Shown: piece after piece, positions 22,935 through 33,400 of the stretch
Position numbering within the stretch: position 1 is the stretch's first letter
Layout: the number at the start of each line of letters is the position of its first letter
Source of the DNA: Neospora caninum Liverpool
Taxonomy: Eukaryota > Apicomplexa > Conoidasida > Eucoccidiorida > Sarcocystidae
Direction of reading: 5' to 3'
Assembly (NCBI RefSeq): GCF_000208865.1
Contig: NC_018397.1
Coordinates: 2,790,001-2,854,000 of the forward strand
DNA length: 64,000 bases
Translations under genes and position numbers: made by a program
Notes under the pieces: model-generated
The model's database searches: none
What the model was told of the DNA's origin: nothing
What the model saw: only the letters and a program-made list of their open reading frames with translations

Positions 22935-25006
22935 CGTAAACAGCTCTGTGTTTTGGAGCGAAGAAGAGCCGAGGGCAAGGTTCCTTCTCGGTCGAAATCG
23001 CGAACACCCACACGCAGATGAATCTTACTTCTGTGAACATGTATGTGCCTGCTCGCAGATGCGTGTACTCAAAAAGGCTTCCATTCAATGCACGCGTGTC
23101 TGTTAGGAGCCTCTGGGTGGAGGCCGTTCACAAATGTGGATGTCCATGCGCGACTGGATCTCCGAAAAACGTCAAGATCACAATGCAGAGGCATGTGTTC
23201 GTGGAAGAGGGAAATGCCGGTCGAGGGGCACTGCCTCTTTACCGGGAAGCAACCGAGCACGCGCTGCCTTTCTGGTTTAAACGAATGTGTATATGGACCG
23301 AAGCTGTGGAAAAACGCCATGGGTCTCTCCTGCGCGCTAAGAGATGAACGCGGGAGCTAGGCGTCTCACGCGTGTTTGTGGTCTCGCAACTTCCGCAGGC
23401 AGAAGCATGCATGTGGAAAACCCAAACGCGGTGCAGAGTCGCACCATCCCACGCACACGCAGAAACGTCTTGCCGTCCCGATATTCTAGTTTGTGGACAG
23501 AGAAATGAAACACAAGCTGCCTGGTACACACACAGAAACGCGCACGGCACTTGAGAAAGGAGCGTCGTCTGTCTTCCCCGCCTCATCAGCGCTCCCCCCG
23601 TTCGAATCAATGGTGTTCGTCAGCCTACAAGAACCCGCCAAACAGTTGACGTATGGCTAGCAGTAGCAGGATGAGATGCGCGCAAGCAGCGTAAGAGGCC
23701 AGCAGGTTGCTCACTGTGCAAAGAAGAACGCACGCAAGGTGCATAAAGAGAAACGGGGAAGCCCGAGAATTTCCGATCTGCAGCAATGCAGCTTGTGGTT
23801 CGGGTGTATCGCCACCCAGACGCTCATCAGGCGGTGTAGTGACACCCGAGGCTCTAGCGAGTAAAGAGCGCGGCGCGTTCTGGAGAGACCCTGTTTTCAT
23901 GTGTTCCTTTTTTGCACTTTTCTTCCTCTTGATCGAAACGCACATTCGACTCTCGCGTGTCTGTGGCGGTTACCTAACAGCATCCGCGGTACAGCGGACC
24001 GGAGCTAATCCTGAGAGTCACACCACTTCTCCGCTTGTCCATCTACCGTGGATCTGCGACATTCCGCAAGTCTCCTCTAGCACCTACACACTTGCAAGGG
24101 GGCCGCCCGCTGCGGTTGACCTCTCTTGCTCGTGTAGCCTTGAAGCTGGAACAAACCTCGAGAGCCACGCATGCAAAAGGACCCTCGATTCTCGCACGCT
24201 CCTTTCTTTCGTTTAAAACTGAAAGGAAACGCGCCTGTTTCTATCACCTTCCCCTTAAATTTCTGTTTCATTAGAGGGCCAGGCAAAAGCCCTGCCACAG
24301 GTCCCGTTCCACCGCCGAAGCGAGACCACCCGCTCCCTCGCGACGGTACCGGGGGATTTTTTTCGAGCTTGCATGCGCCTATACATTTTTCACGACACAC
24401 ACGTGAGAAGACGGGCGTGCCGGGGGATCCTTTTCGGTTGCTTCGTAAGCAGAAAAAAAACACGCAATCGCTTCCTTCCTTCTTTGTTCTTCTCTCCACC
24501 CTGAGGATCGTCGCTCTGCCCACGCACCACAGCTTCTTGACAGAGACGGGACCGTTTGTCTTGTCGATGTTTTCGTCTCCTACCTTCACGCTTGTCACAC
24601 AGAAGTGAGCATTCTGCAACGCCAGGTGTTCCCATCTCCACCTGTCTGTTCGGTTCTGTTTTTCTTCCGGAAAACCTGCTCTGTATATAAAGGGAAACTG
24701 CGAAGGGAAGCACATTCGACCTGTCCTTCCAGCACGAGCAGGCGGTCCTTCCGTCTAAAAGAGTCTATGTGTCTCTCCGCGTTGTGGCAGGCGAATCTTC
24801 TTCCATAGTCGGCCAGTCCGTCGCTGCGCTCCCGTTTCAAACACCTGTCTTTTTCTCTCTGCTGCACATCTCCGCCCAGATAGCAAGAGCTGATTTGAAG
24901 AGACGGCCTTCGCCGCCTGCCAGTCTGCATCATGCGGGGTTCATTCCGTTTGCCTTCTCTGGTCCCTCTCTCTTTCTCGCCGTCGAACTCCGGACAAGGA
25001 GAGAGG
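22935..25006. other. Intergenic region, eIF2B beta to the mitochondrial-type protein gene
   Basis: Contains the 3' end of the eIF2B beta transcript and the leader of the next + gene. A minus-strand frame of 212 codons (24077-24715) is open but has no domain features and lies over the likely promoter, so I do not call it. The last 300 bases are pyrimidine-rich on +, as expected for a coccidian 5' leader. Confidence 0.45.
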
Positions 25007-25834
25007 ATGGCAGCATCTTGGTCACCCATCTTGAGAGTGAGCAGATCGAAGGCTGCAACCTCTTCCTTTTTCGCCTCGCCCGCCAGGCAGCCGCACCTAA
25101 ACGCCGCCACGGTGTACACGGTCGCGCATGCAAATGGTGTGTCTCCTCGCACTCTCACCTCAGCTTCGTCTTTCGGCGCCCTTCCCTGCTCTTCTCGTAA
25201 CTTTGCTAGCTGGTCCCTGTTTGGTCCAAAAAAGGCAGAAGTGACAGAAGAAAAGACAACGGGTGGACCAGGCCTTGCGGCCTCCCCGGCCAGCGCCGAT
25301 GGCTCTTCCTCGTTTCCCTCAGATCCGTCAGCCTCTGCTTCCCCGGCGCCGCCTATAGAGAGCACGCCTCCGCGAGGTTCGCTGTCTCCTTTTTTCTTCA
25401 AAAAAGAGAAAACCCCTGAAGCTGAGAAGGCGCCAATCGAGAACGCTGAGAAGCACGCCACCGAAAACGCCGAGAAAACGGCCGTACGGAGTCAAGAGAA
25501 AACGTGTGGAGAAGCCAAACGCAACAAGCGGTCCTTCTTTGGGCGCTGCAAGACAGTCGAGAGCGGAGCCTGCGACGTCTCCTCTGTCTGTACACCCCCG
25601 AAGAAGGTGAAAGTTCCCCTTTTCTCCCGCCTCCGCAGTTTCATGTCGGGATTTCTCATCGCGAGCGGATGCGCATTCTATGTGATCTACTACCAGCTCG
25701 ACGAGGCGACGGTGCACTTGCATGTCCTCGCGAAAGACGCCGCCTACCGCATGGCTTCTGTTGAGAAGAAACTGCATGCGCTGGAAAGAAAAATCGAACA
25801 CAGAGAGCTCGGCAAGGCGGACGCGACGCGATGA
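25007..25834 (+). CDS. Single-span membrane protein with probable mitochondrial targeting, unknown function
   Basis: An intronless frame of 275 residues from the chosen ATG. The N-terminus (MAASWSPILRVSRSKAATSS) is rich in Arg, Ser and Ala and has no acidic residue in its first 30 positions, as in mitochondrial presequences. The middle (about 75-200) is low-complexity Pro/Ser/Glu/Lys. One hydrophobic span lies at about 212-231 (SGFLIASGCAFYVIYYQL), followed by a short C-terminal helix with heptad character (VEKKLHALERKIEH). This layout would fit an inner-membrane protein with a small coiled-coil tail, but no family is recognised. An in-frame ATG 25 codons upstream (24932) is possible; the downstream ATG is preferred for its context (A at -3, G at +4) and the better presequence. 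Confidence 0.7.
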   Translation: MAASWSPILRVSRSKAATSSFFASPARQPHLNAATVYTVAHANGVSPRTLTSASSFGALPCSSRNFASWSLFGPKKAEVTEEKTTGGPGLAASPASADGSSSFPSDPSASASPAPPIESTPPRGSLSPFFFKKEKTPEAEKAPIENAEKHATENAEKTAVRSQEKTCGEAKRNKRSFFGRCKTVESGACDVSSVCTPPKKVKVPLFSRLRSFMSGFLIASGCAFYVIYYQLDEATVHLHVLAKDAAYRMASVEKKLHALERKIEHRELGKADATR

Positions 25835-26458
25835 GAGCAAACGCACCAAGGTGGAAGGCTCGTGCAGGCGCGGCCGCATGCACGCACATAAAAGGGCGAG
25901 TTAGCGGAACGGAATGAAGAGAAAACGGAAAAGGTTCCCGAAAGGCGGCAGATGCCGACGGAAAGAAAGACGGCGAGAAAGAAAGGACCACGGACGACAG
26001 CAGACGGCAGAGGCGACAGACCAGAGAGCGATGATGGAGGTAGACAGTGAACGTTCAAGATCTGGGCCAACAGCGAGGAAGAGAGAAGGGGAAGCAAAGG
26101 AACGAGAGGACGACATGTAGAACAACGGCGGGTGAAATGTGGAGCTTTCCATCTTTCGCCTTCAGCCATAAAAGACAGCTTCTTTGGTGGATGCGTTGAT
26201 TTGTTGAAGAACAGTACTCCAGATGACAGATAATTCGGTTCACAGCCGAGGATGGTGTGGGGCCGTAACTCTCGCTTCTCTCGTGCGCGGTCCAACCCCG
26301 GGTTCTGTTTCGCGCCTTTCTTGTGCCTCCGACCTCCTCGGGCGTGTCTCCAAACTCCCTCGTTCGAATACCCCCGGCGTGTAATGTTCTGCTAATGGTT
26401 CACGAACTCATCTGACGAAGGTGTACATGCGCCAACACGCTTTTCTCTATCGTTAACA
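25835..26458. other. 3' flank of the small membrane-protein gene
   Basis: Purine-rich on the + strand from about 25,900 to 26,120. It probably holds the 3' untranslated region. Minus-strand frames here are only the complement of that purine run. No gene seen. Confidence 0.45.
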
Positions 26459-26511
26459 TGTATATATATATATATATTCATATATATATATATATATATA
26501 TATATTCATAT
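26459..26511. repeat. Interrupted (TA)n microsatellite
   Basis: Two TA runs separated and followed by TATTCATA. It marks the left border of the compositionally odd island that follows. Confidence 0.9.
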
Positions 26512-26529
26512 GCAGTTCCCATGGTAGGC

Positions 26530-27590
26530 GCTATACCCAATACAGAGTTACTGAGATGCGGGCTTGTCCGTACACCCCGCTCTCGCCGGTAACCGCCGCA
26601 GTGAAGGTGACGCTCACACTCAGATAATATTGGGAGTTCCAATCCTCGGGTTGTATGAGCACCTTAACCTACCTGCCAACAAACTGTATAACTTTGCGCA
26701 AATGCAAAGGCACCTGTTTAGTAACTGGATGGTCCCTTTTTACACCCGGTAGGTATGGATAATACTCGACTCTTCTACAGTCTAACCGCTCCTGCTGGTA
26801 AGCCATATATTACGCCTAGAATATAACCGATGCGGGATAACCTTAATGAAGTAGGATACTGAACGAGTCGTAAAATGTTGACGAACCAACATTCGGGTAT
26901 TCAAAGATCGAAAAGTACTCAGTGGATGGGTTACTAGTTGGGTATATAATATGCTCTTGTTGATTATTATACGTAGTGCGATTCCACAAGCGGCTCACAT
27001 CTTATATGGTAGATTAGCTACTATCTCATGCCGTGCTAACGGATTGGTTCTATGCTTACACTAAACCAACTGTGCTAATGACTATAGCTTGCAGTTAAAC
27101 CACATGTTAAAACGAGCCCCGCCCATATAAACTAGTCTTAAACGCACCGCTTGTCACGTAAGAAATAGGCTTCACGCTTTTAGATCGGTTGGTACAGAAT
27201 ATCAAACCTAACAGTAATTAACTGAATTAATAATACAAGGCTGACAACTGCATAAACGTCATTGCTTTACGGTTCTATCGCAAACCATGGAGGTCACGAA
27301 GGTATGCTTTTGGGCTCGTGAGTATCAATAACTAGCTGAATGCTGGTCCGATAATTATATCAATGCATCACCAATTAATGGATGGCGGTCAACAAGTTGA
27401 TACATGTGCATACGTCTCAGCCAAGCAAACATGAAGTCCGGTAGAATAACGGAATCCAACACTTTTAGCTGTCTTAAGCAGTCTAGCTTCAGTTGTTATC
27501 TGATTGGTACTGGTATTGCATGCATGGTGGGCACAATAGATAGATTGAAGGCTCTCTTTATTTCCGTGAACGGAGTTACATACTAGATTA
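26530..27590. other. Compositional island with no gene
   Basis: About 1.06 kb that differs from the rest of the window. By eye it is AT-richer, has stop codons in all frames at short spacing, no long pyrimidine or purine runs, no homopolymer longer than about five bases, and no microsatellite. The longest frames are 60-62 codons with no domain. I considered a mitochondrial (NUMT) origin but could not match cob, cox1, cox3 or conserved rRNA words with confidence. Origin unknown. Confidence 0.5.
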
Positions 27591-28868
27591 TCTTCGCTCC
27601 CGTGGTCTGTAGTAAGTTAAGATTAAAACGAATGTGTAGCATTTCCTATGCTCCTTAACGCCACAGCTATCTAAATATATCGTACCTGAATGGGATTTTC
27701 TAGCCTTCGAACCGAAAAAAGGTGTCTCCAGCATTTTTGGGGAAAAGACCACTCTAATAAATTTCGTTAGCGACAGAGAGAAACAAACATGTATATATAT
27801 ATATATACTTACAGATACATATACATGCATTTATGTATGCATTTATACACATAAATAGATGCATCTGCACATACGCATGCATGCACACGCGTACACGCAT
27901 ATATATTCATATATTGTATGAGTATGCGGGGTTTCCTTGCTGAGTGATCGCCTGTGCCATGTGGCTGCAGTTGCGGAGCATCTATTGCCTTCCGTTTCCT
28001 TTCTGCTAGAGTACCCCGCGAAAAACGCGAGGCTCCGCCGTACCCAAGACACATGCTTGACGATGGTACGTCGCGACTTCTTGCATCAACAGAGACGCAC
28101 ACATTTCCTTGTTGAAACGTTCCGACCCGAAACGCGGGCGGCATGACCACTCCACAGGCCGACCCATCTCCTCTCAGATAGGTGTACATGTACTGATCTA
28201 TGCCTCTCTCTCTCTGTTACTATATGTATATATATATATACTATACATGGCTATACATGTGTATGTATATATGTGTACGTAACGATGAATTTAAGTTTAC
28301 TTATACATAAGTGGTATGCATACAGATATAGGCGCGGCTCTGGATTTGCCTCAGGCGCAGCGTTAGAGTCGCTCAGACAACCGCGTCTGGGCCCCCCGTG
28401 CATGCACGGCGAGGGTTAGCAGCCCGTTGTCTCTTTGCTCTCCGCGTGGTCGGAGAAAAGACGGGAAGCGGAAGATTTTGGATTGACCAGATGAGGTGCT
28501 CGGCGCCTGCGGAGCCGGCATCGCCGAGCCGTTCTCGACACTCAAACCAAAAAAGCTCTCATGCACACGCTGGAAACAACTCGGGTGTCTCGGCAGAGAA
28601 TTGGACACAGCGAGCCGCGGAGCTAGCCACACATGCTGCTTTCTCCCCACTGAAAACTACCCACAAAATCTGCCCTCTCCTGTTCGCAGCGAGCTCGCCT
28701 TCTGTTTCCTTCGCTGTTTCCGCCTGTCCCCCGAGTTTCTTTGAGCCCCGCGTCGCGCCGTGGCATCCCTCTTCCTCACTCCGAAACGCACATCCTCTCC
28801 TACGTGTCTGCATATGTATATATATACATATATATACATAAGTATATGTGCAAATACACACACATATG

Positions 28869-28903
<35 letters not shown>

Positions 28904-29098
28904 ATGCATATGTGGATATGTACACACAACCGTGTATTTGTGTCTATCGACGACTCGATGACAAAAAGCGCGTAGACCCTCGACAGTGCTGTGTGTCCTA
29001 TATAGGTTTCGTGTTTGTTCTTCCCGTCCGCCAACGTCTCCTCCGTCTCTGTCTTAGCGAGGACTGTTTCCCTGCCTCGGCACACTCGAGTCGTTTCC
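27591..29098. other. Gene-free region rich in TA microsatellites
   Basis: Holds (TA)n and ATAC-type runs near 27,790-27,905, 28,219-28,275, 28,815-28,845 and 28,872-28,900. The right end is downstream of the minus-strand coiled-coil gene and probably holds its 3' untranslated region. No gene seen. Confidence 0.5.
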
Positions 29099-30415
29099 CT
29101 ACGCCTTGTGTTTCTTGTAGTCCCCGGCGAAGGCGAAAGGGCGGGTCGGCGACTCCTGCGGCGGGAGTCCCTTTTTGTCTTTTTGCAGGCTCGCATGCAG
29201 GGAGGCCCCGTGCGCGGGAGTGAACTTTTTGCTGTGTTTTCCCTTTTTGTGCCGGCGTTTGCAGCAGCACGGGCAGACGCATGCAAAGACGGGGCAGAGA
29301 AGCAGGCGGAAGGCGAAGAGCGCACAGAAGTAGGTGACAACGGTGAGGAAGAGGAGGAGGGCGACCCGGTCCGCAATGCTCGGCGGCACGAGCGCCTCGA
29401 CGCGAGGATGCGAAGCAAAGATAGGAGCCAGCGCAGCGTCAACTCGCGCGTTTACACTGGGGAGGAGGTCGTCCGACAGGGAGGCGACCATGCGGACGCC
29501 CTTGGCAGCACCAGAAGCCGCGATGGGGTACAGAGTCGTCTCGAAGAAGGTCTGGGCTTTCGCGAGTGCAGGCGCAACCGGCTGATACACCTTGGAGTTC
29601 ACCATTTCCACGTACGGCGCAGCGAGCGTCGCGACCTCGAGCTTCAAGGTGGTGAACTTGTCAAACATCTCCTGCGGGACGCACGCCACGAGGTGCTCCG
29701 CAATCGCCATGTACAGGTGGCCAATCGCGCCGAGCGTCTCCTGCATCGCCTGGATCGTGAAGATATGGGAGCTCTTTGGCGCTTCAGCGTCTCGAGCCTT
29801 CGCCGCCAGCGACGCCTTTGCCGCGGCGAGCTTCGCGACCTCGCTCTCGAGGGCGCGGACCCGACTGCGGGCCTCGGCAGTCTCTTGCTCCTTCTGTTTG
29901 AGTTGCTGCTGCAGCGACGCGTTCTCCCGCTCCAGTTTCTCACTCGATCCCTCGGCGCGGGTCGCAGCCGCGTGCTTCACTTCCAGCTCGCGGAGTTTCT
30001 TCTCGGCGTCCGCCTTCGCCGTCTGAGACGCGTTGTACATCGTCCGCAGCGACTCGGCCTGCTTTTCGCAAGCTTCGACTGCCTTTTGTTTGCGCTGCGT
30101 CGCCTCCGTGCACGCGCGCACCGACGTCTCGTGCGTCTCGCGGAACTTCTTCAGCTCCGCCTCGGCGTTTTCTGCACGCTGCTCGGCATACTTGAGAAGC
30201 CGAGCCTCGCGACTCTCGCTCGCGGAGTCGGTCTTCTTCGGCGCCGCCTTGGGCTTCTCCGCAGGCGCCTGCGCTTCAGCTGCCTCCGCGAGAAGGACAC
30301 ACGCGAGTGGCGAGAGCACGGAGGGAGACGATGACGGCAATGGAGGCACGCCGAGCGCGAGGCAGAGCGCGAGAGCGACAGAGAAGACGCACATGCGGAC
30401 CGCCGAACCCGCCAT
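29099..30415 (-). CDS. Secretory coiled-coil protein with C-terminal membrane anchor, unknown function
   Basis: An intronless frame of 438 residues from MAGSAVRM. The N-terminus has a signal peptide (hydrophobic core MCVFSVALALCLALGV, about residues 8-23). Residues ~62-215 form a long heptad-rich coiled coil (for example AEQRAENAEAELKKF and LERENASLQQQLKQKEQE). Residues ~220-345 are Ala-rich and helical with few charges. A hydrophobic stretch of ~35 residues at 351-385 (VALLLFLTVVTYFCALFAFR, then Cys-rich) is the membrane anchor. The last ~53 residues are strongly basic and end in YKKHKA; this resembles but does not exactly fit a dilysine ER-retrieval signal. The likely topology is luminal coiled coil with a cytosolic basic tail, in the ER or another secretory compartment. 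The frame stays open upstream of the chosen ATG to 30955, but the signal peptide supports this start. An equally long + frame is only its complement. Confidence 0.75.
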   Translation of the reverse strand: MAGSAVRMCVFSVALALCLALGVPPLPSSSPSVLSPLACVLLAEAAEAQAPAEKPKAAPKKTDSASESREARLLKYAEQRAENAEAELKKFRETHETSVRACTEATQRKQKAVEACEKQAESLRTMYNASQTAKADAEKKLRELEVKHAAATRAEGSSEKLERENASLQQQLKQKEQETAEARSRVRALESEVAKLAAAKASLAAKARDAEAPKSSHIFTIQAMQETLGAIGHLYMAIAEHLVACVPQEMFDKFTTLKLEVATLAAPYVEMVNSKVYQPVAPALAKAQTFFETTLYPIAASGAAKGVRMVASLSDDLLPSVNARVDAALAPIFASHPRVEALVPPSIADRVALLLFLTVVTYFCALFAFRLLLCPVFACVCPCCCKRRHKKGKHSKKFTPAHGASLHASLQKDKKGLPPQESPTRPFAFAGDYKKHKA

Positions 30416-33400
30416 ATCGACAAACTGGAAAACGACAGATATAGGGAGGGTTCGAGAGAACAGACCGCCACGCAGCCACAGAGGGTACGGCAAGCGACAG
30501 GAAGAGAAAGGGAGCGCGTGTCGGTAGAGAGATCGGGGAAAAGAAAGGAATGGCAGTGTGCAGGTCGAAGTCGACGAGAGCGGGAGAAGGGAAGGGGGAG
30601 AAGGAAGAAGGCAGTCAGGGAGAGAGTCTTTAATGGGACTTTCTTTCGTAAGCGTGCGTGTCTCGCGCGTGTACACGTGCGCTGCCGAGGGAGAACTCGA
30701 GTGGATTTTCGGGAAAACACCCTTTTTTCGAAGAAAACCGTCGGCTGAGAGCGACCCCGCTCCGCCTGTGCGGGAGGCAAGAGCGGCAAGGAGGGTTGAT
30801 GAACAAGAGGGGTGTTTGCACGGAGCGGAGGCGCGGAAACGAGGGGAGAACTGAAGCCGCGTTCTGTGTCGGAAAAAACCGCAAGGAAAAAGAAGAGTGT
30901 CGCACTTACGCACTCGCGCGGGAAAAGGCGGAGGGAAAAAAGGGGAAGACAGCAAGGAGGCGCCGAAGATGCCGAACAGCGTGCGACAGAGAGACAGCGC
31001 AAGGTTCCACTAGACACACACGCACACACACAGGCAACCCACTCTGCAGCCGATCAGCCGAAGTTTTCGAGAGATGAGCGGACTGCACACGTGGAAAAGG
31101 AGAAATCACGAGGGACAGAAACCGCTTTTGGAAGAGGGATAGAAAACAAGGTTCTTTTTTGCGAAAAAGTGTTGCGCGGCCTCCCCTCTCTCGCGAGAAC
31201 GGCCTCTCCCCCCACGCGCGGCGGGTGTCTCTCTCCCAGACCTTCTCGTCTCGCCGAGTTCGACGCGCTTCGGCGGAACTTCCTCAGACTCGCTTTTTTC
31301 TTCAGGTGCATGCCACACGCTGCCGCAAACTCGTGAATCTTGCTGTTGAAAAACAGAGGAGTCTTTTTGTCTCTGCTCGCATACACGGTCGCTGCGTGTG
31401 TGTGACGGGGGCTCCGGCACATCTGAGACGAGCGAGGAAAAAACAGGACGCATCGCCACAAAAAAAAAGAGAGAAAGACGGATCGATTTCTTAACATCTC
31501 ACCACAAAACGTATAGGTGAATACGCTTTTTGCTATATATAGATATAGATATATGTGTGCATGTCAACGGTTGCAAGCATCGGCTAGAGCGAAGAGACCC
31601 GGAGAGAACGTCCGACATTTACTGCATGAGGCTTTTTGACGCTTTCCTCATGCACGCTACGTGCACAGGAGAGGTTTGCAGAAGAATAAATGCCACGGTT
31701 TTCGAACAGGAGGCCGGGCGATGAGACCGAAGTGCGTGTGAAGAGACGCGTCGCCCCTCGGTGGCGTGGGCAAACGGAGACTGAAACTCTTCGTCATTCC
31801 TCGTTCGGGCCGAGAGAGAAAAAGCGACAAAAAGCCGAATGAGAAAGAAGCAGAGACGGTGAGGGCTGTCTCAAAAGCGAAGCGAGAGGTTGAAACTCAG
31901 AATGTTGTTTGTGTCGTCGGAAAACCAAGCGCACGACAGAAAAACGGAGACAAAACCCGGTACGTGAACCTCGCCACTCGTTCTGCAAATATCGCGCTCT
32001 GCAGCTCAGCTGAGCACCTCCACGAGTCGGCACGAGGGAGAGGTCCATTTGTTCGACAGAGGCAGTCCACGTGGCGATATCTTGTCTGTTGTTTGTTTTC
32101 TCCGCGTGGCGCGTGCAAAAAACGACTTCGTGCGGAGAGAAGCAAACGAAACAAAACCCTCTTTCATGGCGGCTGCACGCAAGGCGGGCCCCTCGGCCTC
32201 ACACCCCGGAAACATCGTTTTTCTCGTAGAGACAAGTCTGCGCAAATACACCACGCACGTGCCATGTCTCACCGCCGTTGGGATCAGGAAACACCCATGA
32301 GAGAAGCAATAGGATGTCGAGAACTGAACTGCTTAAAGGTATGCGTATCTACGCATATCTATGTATATCTATAGATAGATGTCTATGCATATCCGAGTCT
32401 CTCTATATCGATATACGTATATATATATATATCGATATACGTATATATATACATATATATACACGCACATGTGGCCAGGGAGCAGACTGAAGAAGCAATA
32501 AAACATGCACCGATTTTTGCTCTCTTCCAGGAGAGTCTCTTCTCCTTGTACAGAGCTCGGACATCGGGTCGTGGTCTCAGACAGAGGCGAACTGCGCGAG
32601 GTGGACGGACGCGTGCGTCCAGAGACTGCCTGCGAGTTTTGTGTCTGGAAGAAATCCCCAGGAGAGGACCAACAGTCACCGTCCATTGGCGCAACGGAGG
32701 AGCAAAAACCGCAAGTTCACTATCCTCTCGATGCGGCGACACTATAGAAAACGGGCATACTGTGCTGCGACCGTTTCACCATTCGTTCCCAGACCAACCG
32801 GCGGTCGGTAGACCTGGTCCTGGGAAAAACGCGTGAACGCCCTGACAAATCCGAGACGAGCTCTTAGCATTGTGAACACGCACTGAGTGTGAGGCAGTTG
32901 GCGTGTATGGGCTTTCGATTTTTGTCGCTGGCCGCTGCTGGCCGTATCGCGTTTATGTGCGCTCGTTGACAGGCTGTGTTTCAAGAGGTGCAAATCTCCA
33001 GTGACGGGCAGAAACTTGCGATGCGCAACATGCTTGTGTCTCTTTATCGTTTTTCCTGGTCGCAAGTGAGGATTTTACGCATTTCCGTGCTCCCTTTTTC
33101 CCGAGGGAAAACACCTCGGCGTCGATGAGAAACGGAGCAGATGACCGCGCTCAAGAACACCGAAAGTTACACTGGTTGCTCACATTCCACACACCTCACG
33201 GGAATCGTGGACATTCCGCCTTTGGGCAGTTCAGCCGCCTGCGGCGGATCACCAGTGGAGCACGAGCTGCCGGATTTGAAATGAATCTAGGAAGAACAGA
33301 AACTCGAAAGGCAAAGATTCAGTCCGGTCGCTTCTGTAAAAACGGCGTCAACGATCCGCTGTACATACACCTGCTGTCCACGGGAATGTATCACAGGAAA

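Noticed and set aside
24077..24715. Minus-strand 212-codon frame
   Set aside because: No domain, position over the likely promoter of the next gene, and no splice partner.
26530..27590. Island as a confirmed mitochondrial insert
   Set aside because: I could not match cob, cox1, cox3 or universal rRNA words with confidence, so it stays 'unknown'.
29015..30334. Long + frame of 439 codons
   Set aside because: It is the complement of the coiled-coil gene: Leu/Arg-rich with no domain, while the minus strand has a signal peptide, heptads and a membrane anchor.
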